Source: Bacillus licheniformis DSM 13 = ATCC 14580 (lineage in GTDB: Bacteria > Bacillota > Bacilli > Bacillales > Bacillaceae). From it: a stretch of DNA of 64,000 nt. Shown here piece by piece: positions 24,594 to 33,692 of this stretch (its first letter is position 1; each line of letters begins with the position of its first letter). A model generated the notes under the pieces. It saw nothing but the letters and a program-made list of their open reading frames with translations. It made no database searches and was not told where the DNA came from. The stretch is taken from the NCBI RefSeq assembly GCF_000011645.1, contig NC_006270.3:2725501-2789500 (forward strand). The letters are read 5' to 3'. The translations under genes were made by a program, and so were the position numbers.

Positions 24594-24620
24594 AGAAGGG
24601 CTCAGGATGAGAACCCTTCA
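24594..24620 (-). terminator. Terminator-like hairpin after udk
   Basis: Minus-strand GAAGGGTTCTC / GAGCCCTTC with a 5-nt loop, followed by TTTAA. Further hairpins lie at 24554-24580 (ACCGGA/TCCGGT) and 24503-24517 (GGACAA/TTGTCC). The 239-bp udk-greA gap holds no additional gene. Confidence 0.6.
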
Positions 24621-24668
24621 ATTTCTATACATAATATGGTCAGAGTTGTGTTTGTCTATGCTATGTTA

Positions 24669-25304
24669 TTATAAAATCGCGTTTTGTTCAAGAATAGTTT
24701 GTATTTTTGTTACCATCAGGTCGATGGCGACGCGGTTTTGGCCGCCCTCCGGAATAATGATATCGGCATAGCGTTTCGTCGGTTCGACAAACTGGTTATG
24801 CATCGGTCTGACGACTGAGATGTACTGCTCGATGACAGAATCGATCGAACGTCCTCTTTCTTTTATGTCTCTGAGCATCCTTCTGATGATCCGCAGGTCG
24901 GCGTCCGTATCGACATACAGCTTGATGTCCATTAAGTCGCGGAGCCTTTCATCCTCGAGAACAAGGATTCCTTCCAAAATAATAACATCTTTCGGATCGA
25001 CGTGCACGACTTCCTCTGAACGCGTATGCAGCTTGTAATCGTAAATCGGCTTTTTGATCGGCCTGTACGCGAGCAATTCGTTTAAATGCTCGATCAAATA
25101 GTCATTGTCAAATGCAAGCGGATGGTCGTAGTTCGTATTCAGCCGCTCTTCAAACGGCAGATGGCTCTGATCTTTATAATATAAATCCTGTTCGAGCATT
25201 AAGATCGAATGACCTTTAAACTGTTCATAAATGGATCTGGTGACGCTCGTTTTTCCTGATCCGGAGCCTCCCGCTATGCCGATAACTACCGGTTTTTTCC
25301 CCAT
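24669..25304 (-). CDS. udk: Uridine/cytidine kinase
   Basis: A 211-residue P-loop kinase. Walker A GIAGGSGSGKTSVT (9-22), the lid/base region DHPLAFDNDYLIEHL, the Walker B-like VIILEGILVLED, and RRMLRDIKERGRS for phosphate contact. It phosphorylates uridine and cytidine in pyrimidine salvage. It begins 4 nt after the trhP2 stop (AGAAAGGGGCAGTA then ATG), so it is translationally close to the tRNA-modification genes. Confidence 0.97.
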   Translation of the reverse strand: MGKKPVVIGIAGGSGSGKTSVTRSIYEQFKGHSILMLEQDLYYKDQSHLPFEERLNTNYDHPLAFDNDYLIEHLNELLAYRPIKKPIYDYKLHTRSEEVVHVDPKDVIILEGILVLEDERLRDLMDIKLYVDTDADLRIIRRMLRDIKERGRSIDSVIEQYISVVRPMHNQFVEPTKRYADIIIPEGGQNRVAIDLMVTKIQTILEQNAIL

Positions 25305-25308
25305 GCCA

Positions 25309-26577
25309 TTACTGCCCCTTTCTCATCATGTTGCTAGGATAAATCTTGTTGTCCACTCTAAATTTGACGATCTGCAGGGGATGGCGGGCTGCGTCAAGCA
25401 CATTGCCTTTTTCGTCCCAAATCGTGTCAATTTTGCATGTGAAATTTTCGATTTCCGGACCGAAAAATTCGACTTCATCTCCGGATTTAAAGAAGTTCCG
25501 CTGCTGGAGCGTGACCATTTTTGTCTCTTCATCATAGTCAAGGACAAGTCCGACAAAGTCGTATGTTGTCTTTTTGCCGTGGACGCCGAACATCTGCTCT
25601 TCATATCCTGGCGTTCCTTCAAAGAAAGCAGGCGCCGTGTCTCTATTGGCGCATTTGTCCAGTTCTTTCAGCCATTCTTCTTTGATGACGAAGTTTTCAG
25701 GATCAGCGCAATAAGCATCGATCACTTTTCTGTACACACTGACGACTGTCGCAATGTAGTGGATCGATTTCATCCGGCCTTCGATTTTCAGGCTGTCGAT
25801 GCCCATTTCAATCATTTGCGGTATCGATTCGACCAGCTTCAGATCTTTCGGGCTCATCGCAAATGGAGCATCGCCTTCTTCATATAGCGGCAGTGCATTC
25901 GTCCCGTCCGTCTGATACAAATCATAGTCCCAGCGGCATGACTGGCAGCAGCCTCCGCGGTTGGAGTCCCTTGCCGTCATATGGTTGCTGAGCACGCAGC
26001 GGCCGGAATAAGCGATACACATCGCACCGTGAATAAACGTTTCGATTTCAATATCCACTTTTTCTTTCATTTCCCTGATTTCAAGTGCGCTCGTTTCACG
26101 TGCGAGCACAACCCGCTCAAGGCCTTCTTCCTTCCAGAACTGAACGGCTTTCCAGTTTGAAAGGGACTGCTGTGTGCTCAAATGCACTTCCAGCTTCGGC
26201 GCAACCCTGCGGCACGTTTCAATGATCAGGGGATCAGCGACGATAATGCCTGACACGCCTGCTCCCTCGAGATCGCGCAAATAGTCTTCCAGTCCGTCGA
26301 TATTTTCTTCATGCGCAAAAATGTTTGTCGTGACATAAATTCTTGCGCCGTATTTTTTCGCGAATTCGACACCTTCAGCCATTTCTTCAATTGAAAAGTT
26401 ATCTGCGTTTGAGCGGAGTCCATATTCACGTCCGCCGATAAATACAGCGTCTGCTCCATAGTGGACAGCGATTTTCAGTTTTTCCAAATTCCCCGCCGGA
26501 GCAAGAAGTTCTGGCTTTTTCGTAATGACGCGTTTTCCATTAACGATTTTGGAAATTTTATCTTTTACTGCAGACAT
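25309..26577 (-). CDS. trhP2: tRNA U34 5-hydroxylation protein TrhP2 (U32 peptidase-like)
   Basis: A 422-residue protein formerly called peptidase U32. The collagenase-like signature is present: IETFIHGAMCIAYSGRC (near 185-200), followed by NRGGCCQSCRWDY, giving a cysteine set that can hold an iron-sulfur cluster. A C-terminal beta domain (about 335-422) has FGPEIENFTCKI. In B. subtilis YrrO and YrrN act with prephenate to form 5-hydroxyuridine at tRNA position 34. It follows trhP1 by 14 bp. The peptidase label of older annotations is probably wrong. Confidence 0.93.
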   Translation of the reverse strand: MSAVKDKISKIVNGKRVITKKPELLAPAGNLEKLKIAVHYGADAVFIGGREYGLRSNADNFSIEEMAEGVEFAKKYGARIYVTTNIFAHEENIDGLEDYLRDLEGAGVSGIIVADPLIIETCRRVAPKLEVHLSTQQSLSNWKAVQFWKEEGLERVVLARETSALEIREMKEKVDIEIETFIHGAMCIAYSGRCVLSNHMTARDSNRGGCCQSCRWDYDLYQTDGTNALPLYEEGDAPFAMSPKDLKLVESIPQMIEMGIDSLKIEGRMKSIHYIATVVSVYRKVIDAYCADPENFVIKEEWLKELDKCANRDTAPAFFEGTPGYEEQMFGVHGKKTTYDFVGLVLDYDEETKMVTLQQRNFFKSGDEVEFFGPEIENFTCKIDTIWDEKGNVLDAARHPLQIVKFRVDNKIYPSNMMRKGQ

Positions 26578-26591
26578 GGCTATCCCTCCTT

Positions 26592-27521
26592 TTAGTATAC
26601 TGTTTCTTTGAAAAAGAATCCGGTATCAATGCTGCGGTTTGCAGGCTGCAGCTGTTCGATCCGCTCGATCCATTGTTCTTTCTTGTCTTCATATGCTTCC
26701 CTGTCTGCGATGCAAAGGTCGATGGCTTCGCGGTACATGGCCGTTACTTCAGTCATGTATTCGACCGATTTTAAAATTCCGTCGATTTTAAATGAATCGA
26801 TGCCGGCATCGATTAAATCTTCAAGCTCATCAATGATGCAGACGTCATTCGGACTCATGATGTGCGTGCCGTTTTCGTCTTCGAAAATCGGATATTTATT
26901 TCCGCGTTCTTTATCATGGAGATACATGCCTTTTTCTTTTTTCTTGCCTTCGATATCCATGACTTTTCCCTGGTATTCAAAATAGTTGCCGATCAGGGAG
27001 CGCTTTGACTGGAACATGCATGTCATGCCGTGAACCTGAATTTCAATCTCGACTTCTGCTTTCTCTTTAATCTCAACGATACTGTCCATGTTGAGCTCTC
27101 TTGCAAGCACCGCGCGCTTCGCGCCCTTGCGCCCCCAATAGTTGCAGGAATAATGATTGGTTGCGGTCGTTTCCGTATTCCAGTGAAGCTTCATGTTCGG
27201 CGCTGATTCCCGTGCAGCCATCAGTACGGCGGGATCGCCGAAGACAACCGCATCCGCGCCTGCCTCGTCCAAGAATGAAAGGTAGTCATTCAGTTCCGGA
27301 ACCCGGTCATTGTGAAAAATCGCGTTCACAGCAACATATACTTTTGCGCCTTTTTCATGAGCCTGAATGATGGCTTCTTTTACTTCTTCTCTGGAAAACT
27401 CCCCGGCTAAACGCAGACCGTACCTTTGTTCACCGATGATAAACGCATCGGCGCCCGCCTCTGCCAAAGGCTTAATATCCGAAACAGAAGTCGGCGTGAC
27501 AAGCAGTTCAGGCTTTTTCAT
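26592..27521 (-). CDS. trhP1: tRNA U34 5-hydroxylation protein TrhP1 (U32 peptidase-like)
   Basis: A 309-residue TIM-barrel paralogue of TrhP2. It has PLAEAGADAFIIGEQRYGL at the start and EIEIQVHGMTCMFQSKRSLI in place of the U32 cysteine signature. Only one cysteine remains there, so it probably lacks the metal site of TrhP2 and acts as its partner. The start ATG 27521 overlaps the trmR stop by 4 nt (ATGA), showing tight coupling. AAAGAGGTGAACGGAT is the ribosome site. Gene order trmR-trhP1-trhP2-udk-greA is as in B. subtilis. Confidence 0.92.
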   Translation of the reverse strand: MKKPELLVTPTSVSDIKPLAEAGADAFIIGEQRYGLRLAGEFSREEVKEAIIQAHEKGAKVYVAVNAIFHNDRVPELNDYLSFLDEAGADAVVFGDPAVLMAARESAPNMKLHWNTETTATNHYSCNYWGRKGAKRAVLARELNMDSIVEIKEKAEVEIEIQVHGMTCMFQSKRSLIGNYFEYQGKVMDIEGKKKEKGMYLHDKERGNKYPIFEDENGTHIMSPNDVCIIDELEDLIDAGIDSFKIDGILKSVEYMTEVTAMYREAIDLCIADREAYEDKKEQWIERIEQLQPANRSIDTGFFFKETVY

Positions 27522-28180
27522 ATCCGTTCACCTCTTTTTTGACTGACGGCCAATCCGTCGCCCACAGGCAGGATCGCCGTGTGGTAGTCAGGATGCTCCA
27601 TCAGCCAATGATTGTAATGATCTATTTTCGATACAAGCTTTTTGATGCGCTTGCTTTCGATCTGATTGTATTCTGATGCGACAAGGCCTTTGAAAAGGAC
27701 ATTGTCCGTAAAAATGATGCCGTCATCGGCAAGCATTTTTTCATATATACTGAAAAACTTCTGATACTGGCCTTTTGCGGCATCGATAAACAGCGCATCA
27801 TAGGGAGCCATCGATTGAACGGGGTCAGACTCGCTGAGCGCATCGCCGAAGAACACGTGAATTCTGTTTTCAAGCTGGAATGACCGGATGTTTTTCAGCG
27901 CTTCCCGATACCTGTCCTCATCGCGCTCGATTGTAAAAATCTCGGCTTCGGGAAGGGCAAGCGCCATCCGAATCGCCGAATAGCCGATGGCGGTACCGAT
28001 TTCAAGAATTTTTTTCGGATTTTTGAATGAAAGAAGCTGCAGGAGCACTTCGATTCCTGTCGGTTCCATAATGGGCACGCCATGCTCTTCGGCATAGGCC
28101 TCCAGTTTCATAATTTCAGCCGGCCGCGGCTTTAGCAGCTTTTCAAGATAGCCGGTCAATTCTTCGTGTCCAATCTTCAC
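27518..28180 (-). CDS. trmR: tRNA 5-hydroxyuridine methyltransferase TrmR
   Basis: A 220-residue methyltransferase of the catechol-O-methyltransferase-like group. SAM motif ILEIGTAIGYSAIRMALA (about 54-71), then IFTIERDEDRY with its ribose-binding acid, FFGDALSE, and the metal-site aspartate in YDALFIDAAKGQYQKFF. FTDNVLFKGLV supplies the second metal ligand pair (D-N). It methylates 5-hydroxyuridine at tRNA wobble position 34 to 5-methoxyuridine, completing the reaction begun by TrhP1 and TrhP2. The start is GTG 28180 behind AGGGAGG. A structured leader lies upstream. Confidence 0.93.
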   Translation of the reverse strand: MKIGHEELTGYLEKLLKPRPAEIMKLEAYAEEHGVPIMEPTGIEVLLQLLSFKNPKKILEIGTAIGYSAIRMALALPEAEIFTIERDEDRYREALKNIRSFQLENRIHVFFGDALSESDPVQSMAPYDALFIDAAKGQYQKFFSIYEKMLADDGIIFTDNVLFKGLVASEYNQIESKRIKKLVSKIDHYNHWLMEHPDYHTAILPVGDGLAVSQKRGERI

Positions 28181-28199
28181 GGGCAGATGGCCTCCCTTT

Positions 28200-28262
28200 C
28201 ATAAAAAAGAGCCTTAGGTCAGGTGTTCAGCACTCTCCTAAAGCAGTTGACTGTCTTTTCTC
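28200..28262 (-). promoter_or_regulatory. Terminator-like hairpin in the trmR leader
   Basis: Minus strand: CTTTAGG...GTGCTGAACAC...CCTAAGG, a stem with a nested small hairpin, followed by CTC and T6, ending about 18 bp before the trmR start. It could terminate readthrough from mltG or act as an attenuator. No specifier, T-box or other known riboswitch motif is visible. Confidence 0.4.
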
Positions 28263-28312
28263 CAATAAACAACCCGATATATTTTATCATAAAACCTTTG
28301 TATTTGCGAATA

Positions 28313-28340
28313 AAAGGAGAGTATTTTTTACTCTCCTTTT
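28313..28340 (-). terminator. Terminator of mltG
   Basis: Minus-strand stem GGAGAGTA / TACTCTCC flanked by A5 and T4, overlapping the mltG stop codon. Confidence 0.85.
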
Positions 28341-29440
28341 TCCTCGTCCTGCGTGTTCGTAATATATTTGGCTTTTGCTTTATTGTGTTCTTCAAGCGTT
28401 TTTGTAAAGACGACTTCCCCGTTTTTCTTTGCAAGAAAATAAACATAGTCTGTTTGCTCCGGATTTAATGCCGCCTCCCAGGAAGTCTCTCCAGCGTTTG
28501 CAATCGGCCCGGGCGGAAGACCGGTATGTTTGTACGTATTATATGGGGAATCCGCTTCAAGGTCTTTGTACATGACGCGGTTTTTATGTTCTCCCAGTGC
28601 ATATAAGACGGTCGGATCCGTTTGCAATGGCATATTTTTGCTGATGCGGTTGTAGAAAACGCTTGAGATTTTGTGCCGGTCCGCTTTTTCGGTAGCTTCT
28701 TCTTCAATTAACGAAGCCATCGTCAAGGCTTTGTGGACGGACATCTTTTTGTCTTTCATCTGCTTTTCATACTTTTCAGCCAGCTGATCTGTTTGTTTGA
28801 TCATCGCTTCGATAATGGCATCAAGCTTCGTCTCAGGGTCGTAAAATGGATATGTCGCAGGATGCAGGTATCCTTCGAGCGGATGCTTGATGTTCTTGTT
28901 CAACACGTCGTCTGTGATCAGTTTCGGATACTTCTGTTTTAATCGGCTGATGAATTCCCTGTCATCCAGCTTTTTCATAATGTCCTTTGCCGAGTAGTTC
29001 GTTTGTCCGGCGATGATGTCTGCGATTTCCTGGAGCTGCCTTCCTTCAGGAACGGTAATTTTAAATGCCGGCACATGTGAAGCGGTTGTCAGCTTATTAA
29101 TCATGCCTGCCGCATCCATCGACTGGCTGAGCTGAAAGTTCCCCGCTTGAAAGCCGGAGGCATTTTTAAATTTCACATAAGCGATAAATACTTTTTCATT
29201 TTTAATTAGGTCCTCTTTTTTCAGTTTGGCGGCGATGGACGTAACGGTCGATCCTTCCGGAATATAGACATTGACCGTTTTTGCATTATTTTTATCGACC
29301 GGTTCGAGCGCCGATTTAACGTAGAGCGAAACAGCGCCTGCGGTTAAAATCAGCAGAACCGCAACCACAGTCAGCCAAAACTTTATTTTATGTTTAAGGA
29401 GTCTTTTTATAAACGGTTTCTTTGTCTGATCTTCAAACAT
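28328..29440 (-). CDS. mltG: Endolytic murein transglycosylase MltG
   Basis: A 370-residue type II membrane protein. Cytoplasmic basic start (KKPFIKRLLKHKIKF), one helix WLTVVAVLLILTAGAVSLYV (about 23-42), a LysM-like region at about 50-150, and the YceG catalytic domain. The catalytic glutamate lies in ASLIEEEATEKADRHKISSVFYNRI. Conserved DPTVLYALG and NTYKHTGLPPGPIANAG follow. It cuts nascent glycan strands and sets their length. The start ATG 29440 follows GGAGGAGAGGAGG-like sequence. It lies downstream of the yrzB group. Confidence 0.94.
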   Translation of the reverse strand: MFEDQTKKPFIKRLLKHKIKFWLTVVAVLLILTAGAVSLYVKSALEPVDKNNAKTVNVYIPEGSTVTSIAAKLKKEDLIKNEKVFIAYVKFKNASGFQAGNFQLSQSMDAAGMINKLTTASHVPAFKITVPEGRQLQEIADIIAGQTNYSAKDIMKKLDDREFISRLKQKYPKLITDDVLNKNIKHPLEGYLHPATYPFYDPETKLDAIIEAMIKQTDQLAEKYEKQMKDKKMSVHKALTMASLIEEEATEKADRHKISSVFYNRISKNMPLQTDPTVLYALGEHKNRVMYKDLEADSPYNTYKHTGLPPGPIANAGETSWEAALNPEQTDYVYFLAKKNGEVVFTKTLEEHNKAKAKYITNTQDEEKGE

Positions 29441-29518
29441 TGGTGTCCTCCTCTCCTCCCATGGTATATACTACATGATTCGTTATCATTCGGCAATTTA
29501 TTACAAAATGTTTTAATA

Positions 29519-29541
29519 AAAAAAGCCGCCTGTCGGCAGCC
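29519..29541 (-). terminator. Terminator between yrzB and mltG
   Basis: Minus-strand GCTGCC / GGCGGC short stem followed by T7. It lies downstream of the larger hairpin at 29576-29616. Confidence 0.6.
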
Positions 29542-29575
29542 GGGTGAGAAAAATTGCAGATCACGCTTTAAAGAA

Positions 29576-29616
29576 TGACAAAATCCTAAAACTTCAATCG
29601 TTTTAGGATTTTGTCA
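29576..29616 (-). other. Long perfect hairpin downstream of yrzB
   Basis: A 17-bp perfect inverted repeat (TGACAAAATCCTAAAAC and its complement) with a 7-nt loop and no trailing T tract on either strand. It could stabilise the 3' end of the yrzL-yrrK-yrzB mRNA or act with the adjacent terminator. Confidence 0.8.
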
Positions 29617-29634
29617 AGCAGTCTAGCCGCTTCT

Positions 29635-29919
29635 TTATTCTTCTTCGTCTTCATCCGCTAAAAACGTGTTCAGCGTCTCCTCAATCATATCCCACTCTTC
29701 TTCTGTTTCAATCGGCATCAGTTCGCCGTCTTCTCCTGCTTCATTCGGTACGAAGCTTGAAGCATGGATCTCGATCTCTTCATCGTCCTGTGCTTCAATC
29801 GGATAATAAAGCACGTATGACTTGTTAAACTGATCGCTGTCAAATGTAAAGAGCACTTCACACAGCTGTTCATTCCCTTTATCGTCTACAATTGTAATGT
29901 TTTTTTCTCCGTGTTCCAT
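29635..29919 (-). CDS. yrzB: YrzB, UPF0473/DUF1292 acidic protein
   Basis: A 94-residue very acidic soluble protein. It begins [18 protein letters not shown], continues [20 protein letters not shown], and ends [21 protein letters not shown]. The frame has a GTG at 29928 that forms part of the GAGGTG ribosome site, so ATG 29919 is chosen, matching the family start MEHGEKN. The gene group yrzL-yrrK-yrzB is conserved in Firmicutes. Function is unknown. Confidence 0.92.
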
Positions 29920-29929
29920 CGTAATCACC

Positions 29930-30349
29930 TCATGAGTTTAGGCTGTCGAGATATCCTTGAAGGATCATCACGGCCGCCATTTTATCAATTACTTTTTTTC
30001 TCTTTTGCCTGCTTACATCTGCTGAAATCAGCATTCTTTCGGCCGCCATTGTCGAGAGGCGCTCGTCCCAAAGCACGACGGGAACTTGAAACGTTTCTTC
30101 AAGCACTTCCGCGAACTTCTGGCTCGCTTCCCCCCTCGGGCCGACGGTTCCGTTCATGTTTTTGGGAAAACCGAGTACAATCTTGTCTATTACATAGTCT
30201 TTCGTCAATTCGGCAAGGCGGTTCAAGCCGTAGTCACCGCCCGCCTCGTCGATTTTAATCGTTTCTATCCCTTGAGCCGTCCAGCCCATTTCATCGCTCA
30301 GCGCTACGCCGAGCGTTTTCGAACCTAAATCCAGACCTAATATTCGCAT
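29930..30349 (-). CDS. yrrK: YqgF/RuvX-type RNase H-fold nuclease
   Basis: A 139-residue RNase H-like protein. The first acidic strand is [18 protein letters not shown] (Asp5 region). The family motif [15 protein letters not shown] follows, then [14 protein letters not shown] with the conserved DERLST, and [14 protein letters not shown] with the last aspartate near 130. It is proposed as a Holliday-junction resolvase or 16S rRNA processing factor. GAGGCGTAAACAAGC precedes ATG 30349. It lies between yrzL (7-bp gap) and yrzB (10-bp gap). Confidence 0.93.
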
Positions 30350-30355
30350 GCTTGT

Positions 30356-30622
30356 TTACGCCTCTTTATGCTGTTCTAAGTACGATTTAACCAATTCTTC
30401 GATTATCTCGTCTCTTTCTATTTTCCGAATCAGGTTGCGTGCATCTCGATGCCTTGGAATGTAAGCGGGATCTCCTGACAGCAGATATCCGACAATTTGG
30501 TTGATCGGGTTGTAGCCTTTTTCCTGAAGCGCGTCATGGACGGTTATCAGCACTTCATTTACATTGGTTTCCATCGAATCGTCGGAAAAGTTGAATTTCA
30601 TCGTCTTATCAAATGAGCTCAC
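30356..30622 (-). CDS. yrzL: YrzL, IreB-family regulatory phosphoprotein (UPF0297)
   Basis: An 88-residue protein. It opens VSSFDKTMKFNFSDDSMETN and has NPINQIVGYLLSGDPAYIPRH, the most conserved stretch of the IreB family. In Enterococcus IreB is a substrate of the IreK Ser/Thr kinase, and threonines near the start (here in SSFDKT) are the phosphosites. The track start at 30655 is too far upstream; AGAGGTG sets the start at GTG 30622, the family length. It precedes yrrK and follows alaS by 83 bp. Confidence 0.93.
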   Translation of the reverse strand: MSSFDKTMKFNFSDDSMETNVNEVLITVHDALQEKGYNPINQIVGYLLSGDPAYIPRHRDARNLIRKIERDEIIEELVKSYLEQHKEA

Positions 30623-30705
30623 CGTTTTGCACCTCTTTCCCAAATTCGCAGGCAAAGTTTCAGCCTGATTACCTTCTAATCACCATTCTACACCACAATG
30701 GCTAT

Positions 30706-33342
30706 TTATAAAACGGATTTTACCCATTCTTCCGCAGATGCTAATGCTTCTGCCAGCCGCTCAGGCTGTTTTCCTCCCGCCTGCGCCATGTCAGGACGGC
30801 CGCCTCCGCCGCCTCCGCATGCTTCTGCGACTTGCTTGACAAGCTTGCCTGCGTGGAAACCCCGCTCTATTAAATCTTTTGTAACTCCGGCGGAAATATT
30901 CACTTTTTCGTTTTGAACCGCCCCGAGAACAATAACGGCTGAGCCCAGTTTCGCCTTCAGATCGTCAACCATTGTGCGCAGGTGATTCATATCTTTGGCA
31001 TTCACTTTTTCTGCGAGCAGTTTGATTCCGTCAATTTCTTTTACTTTTTCCAAAATCTCTCCGGCTTCTTTATTGCCCAGTTTCGCCAATAAAGATTCGT
31101 TTTCTCTCTGAGCATCTTTCAGATCAGACTGGAGCGCTTCGATCCGTTTCGGCACTTCCTTCACGTTGGTTTTCAGGACTTCTGCCGCCTGTTCGAGAAG
31201 CTCCAGTTTGGCGTTCATCTCTTCGTAAGCGCCCTGCCCTGTTACAGCTTCGATCCTGCGGGTGCCAGCCCCGATTCCTGATTCGGATACGATCTTAAAG
31301 AGGCCGATTTCAGCCGTATTTCTCACATGGCAGCCTCCGCACAGCTCGATGCTGTAGTCGCCGACTTGAACAACGCGGACGATGTCCCCGTATTTTTCGC
31401 CGAACAGTGCCATGGCTCCCATCGCTTTCGCTTCAGCAATCGGTTTTAAGTCGATTTGAACCGGAATCGATGCCCAAATTTTCTCGTTCACTTTTGTTTC
31501 GATTTGTTCGAGTTCTTCCTTTGTCACCTGTCCAAAGTGAGAGAAGTCAAAGCGCAGACGGCTGTCAGTGACTAGCGAGCCGGCCTGGTTGACATGCGTA
31601 CCGAGCACATCTTTCAGCGCCTGGTGAAGCAGGTGTGTCGCGGTATGGTTTTTGACGATGTCTTTTCTGAGCCGCTCCGTGACTTCTGCGGTCACGCTCA
31701 TGCCTTTTTTAATTGCGCCGCTTTCCACGATCCCTTCATGCAGGTGCTGGCCGTTTGGCGCTTTTTTAACGTCTGTGACGCGAATAGCCGCATCACCGCT
31801 TTTAACCCAGCCTTTATCACCGATTTGTCCGCCGCTTTCAGCATAGAACGGCGTTTTTTCCAGAATGAACTGAACCTTTTGGCCTTCCTGAACGAGATCG
31901 ACAAGTTCTCCGTCTTGAAGAAGCTCGGCGATTTTCGTTTCCGTTTTGATATCGGAATAGCCGATGAACTCGCTTTCTGTCATGATATCGCGGAGAGCGC
32001 CGCCTTGAACCTGCATGCTGCCGACGTCCTGGCGCGCCTGCCGGGCCCGTTCGCGCTGCTTGTCCATCTCGCGCTCAAATCCTTCATGATCGACTTCCAT
32101 GCCTTCATCTTCGGCGTATTCTTCGGTCAGTTCAACAGGGAATCCATACGTATCATACAGTTTAAAGACATCTTCCCCGGAAATGATGCGGTTTCCTTTT
32201 GCTTTTTCCTTTTGAATAACTTCTGAGAGAATCGCCAAGCCTTCGTGCAATGTTTCATGGAAGCGTTCTTCCTCTGTTTTGATGACTTTCGCGATAAAGT
32301 CCGCTTTTTCTTTGACTTCGCCGTAGAAAGCGGCCATGATGTCGGCAACTACCGGTACGAGCTCATACATAAACGGACGGTTGATATTGATGGACTTCGC
32401 ATAGCGGACAGCGCGGCGAAGCAGCCTTCTGATGACATAGCCGCGCCCCTCGTTTGACGGAAGCGCTCCGTCGCCGACCGCAAACGCAGCCGTCCGGATA
32501 TGATCGGCCACAACCTTAAACGCCGTATCTTTTTCAGCAGATGTGCCGTACTTTTCTCCTGAAATGGCTTCTGTCGCCTTGATGATCGGCATAAACAAAT
32601 CCGTATCATAGTTCGTCTTGGCGTCTTGAATAACAGATACCATCCGTTCAAGACCCATCCCGGTATCAATGTTTTTCTTCGGAAGCGGTGTGTATGTTCC
32701 GTCAGGATTGTGGTTGAACTCGGAGAACACAAGGTTCCATACTTCTAGGTAACGCTCGTTCTCCCCGCCCGGGTAAAGCTCCGGATCAGACGGATCATTT
32801 CCATAATCTTCACCGCGGTCATAGAAGATTTCGGTATTTGGTCCGCTCGGGCCTTCGCCGATATCCCAGAAGTTTCCTTCCAGTCTGATGATCCGTTCCT
32901 CAGGTATGCCGATTTTTTTTGACCATAATTCATACGCTTCGTCATCTTCCGGATGCACCGTGACTGACAGGCGTTCGGGATCGAAGCCGATCCATTTTTG
33001 ATCGGTTAAAAATTCCCATGCCCACTCGATCGCTTCTTCTTTGAAATAATCGCCGATCGAAAAGTTGCCGAGCATCTCAAAGAACGTATGGTGGCGGGCT
33101 GTTTTCCCGACATTCTCAATATCGTTCGTCCTGATTGATTTTTGAGCGTTGCAGATGCGCGGATTCTCCGGCACAACCCGTCCGTCAAAATATTTTTTCA
33201 GCGTCGCGACTCCGCTGTTGATCCAAAGCAGGGAGGGATCTTCATGCGGAATAAGAGAGGCGCTCGGTTCAACGGCATGCCCTTTTTCTTTAAAAAAGTC
33301 TAAAAACATTTGGCGCACTTGTGCGGATGTTAATGTCTTCAT
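30706..33342 (-). CDS. alaS: Alanyl-tRNA synthetase
   Basis: An 878-residue class II synthetase of standard length. Motif 1 region [14 protein letters not shown] and motif 2 [14 protein letters not shown] with [14 protein letters not shown] mark the catalytic domain. Motif 3 is [14 protein letters not shown]. The editing domain has the zinc-binding HTATHLLHQ and CGGCHVRN motifs. The C-terminal C-Ala domain ends in [16 protein letters not shown]. It charges tRNA-Ala and removes mischarged Ser or Gly. GGAGGAAAAAATA precedes ATG 33342. A T-box leader lies upstream, so expression should answer uncharged tRNA-Ala. Confidence 0.98.
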
Positions 33343-33378
33343 TATTTTTTCCTCCTTTAATGATGCACATGCAAATTA

Positions 33379-33600
33379 AAAAGCCCCCGCCCCATGCAAA
33401 CAACGTTTACACAGGGACGAGAGCTCCTCTCGCGGTACCACCCTGATTATGTGCGTAACAAAACGAAACGCCCATCACCTTGATATCCGAATAACGCCGG
33501 ATGAAGACGGCAGGTTTTCGCCTGCACTCAGGATTAGCTTCTACTGATCTTCTGTTAAAGCTCTTTCACCGCTATGGAGCTTCTCTCTATAAAACAGGGC
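33379..33600 (-). promoter_or_regulatory. T-box riboswitch of alaS
   Basis: The minus strand carries AGGGTGGTACCGCG at 33444-33431, the conserved T-box. Upstream are stem-I elements including AGAAGATCAGTAGAAGC (AG bulge-like). A terminator follows: CGTCCC...GGGGCG with inner TGTAAAC/GTTTGCA and a T5 run at about 33415-33379. Alanine is assigned from the downstream gene; I could not fix the specifier codon with confidence. The remaining gap to yrrI (33601-33692) holds the promoter region only. Confidence 0.93.
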
Positions 33601-33692
33601 TTCAGTATACTCGGATCCGTCAATCGAGATACGTATGTATGTCTATTTCGAAATTATAGACAACGGAAGCCGTTATGTCAAACTTCTGCCGC

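Noticed and set aside
25231..25887. 218-codon plus-strand ORF antisense to trhP2/udk
   Set aside because: It spans two conserved minus-strand genes and their junction; no domain or ribosome site.
31594..32226. 210-codon plus-strand ORF antisense to alaS
   Set aside because: It is a shadow frame of a highly conserved gene, with no start signal and composition typical of antisense frames.
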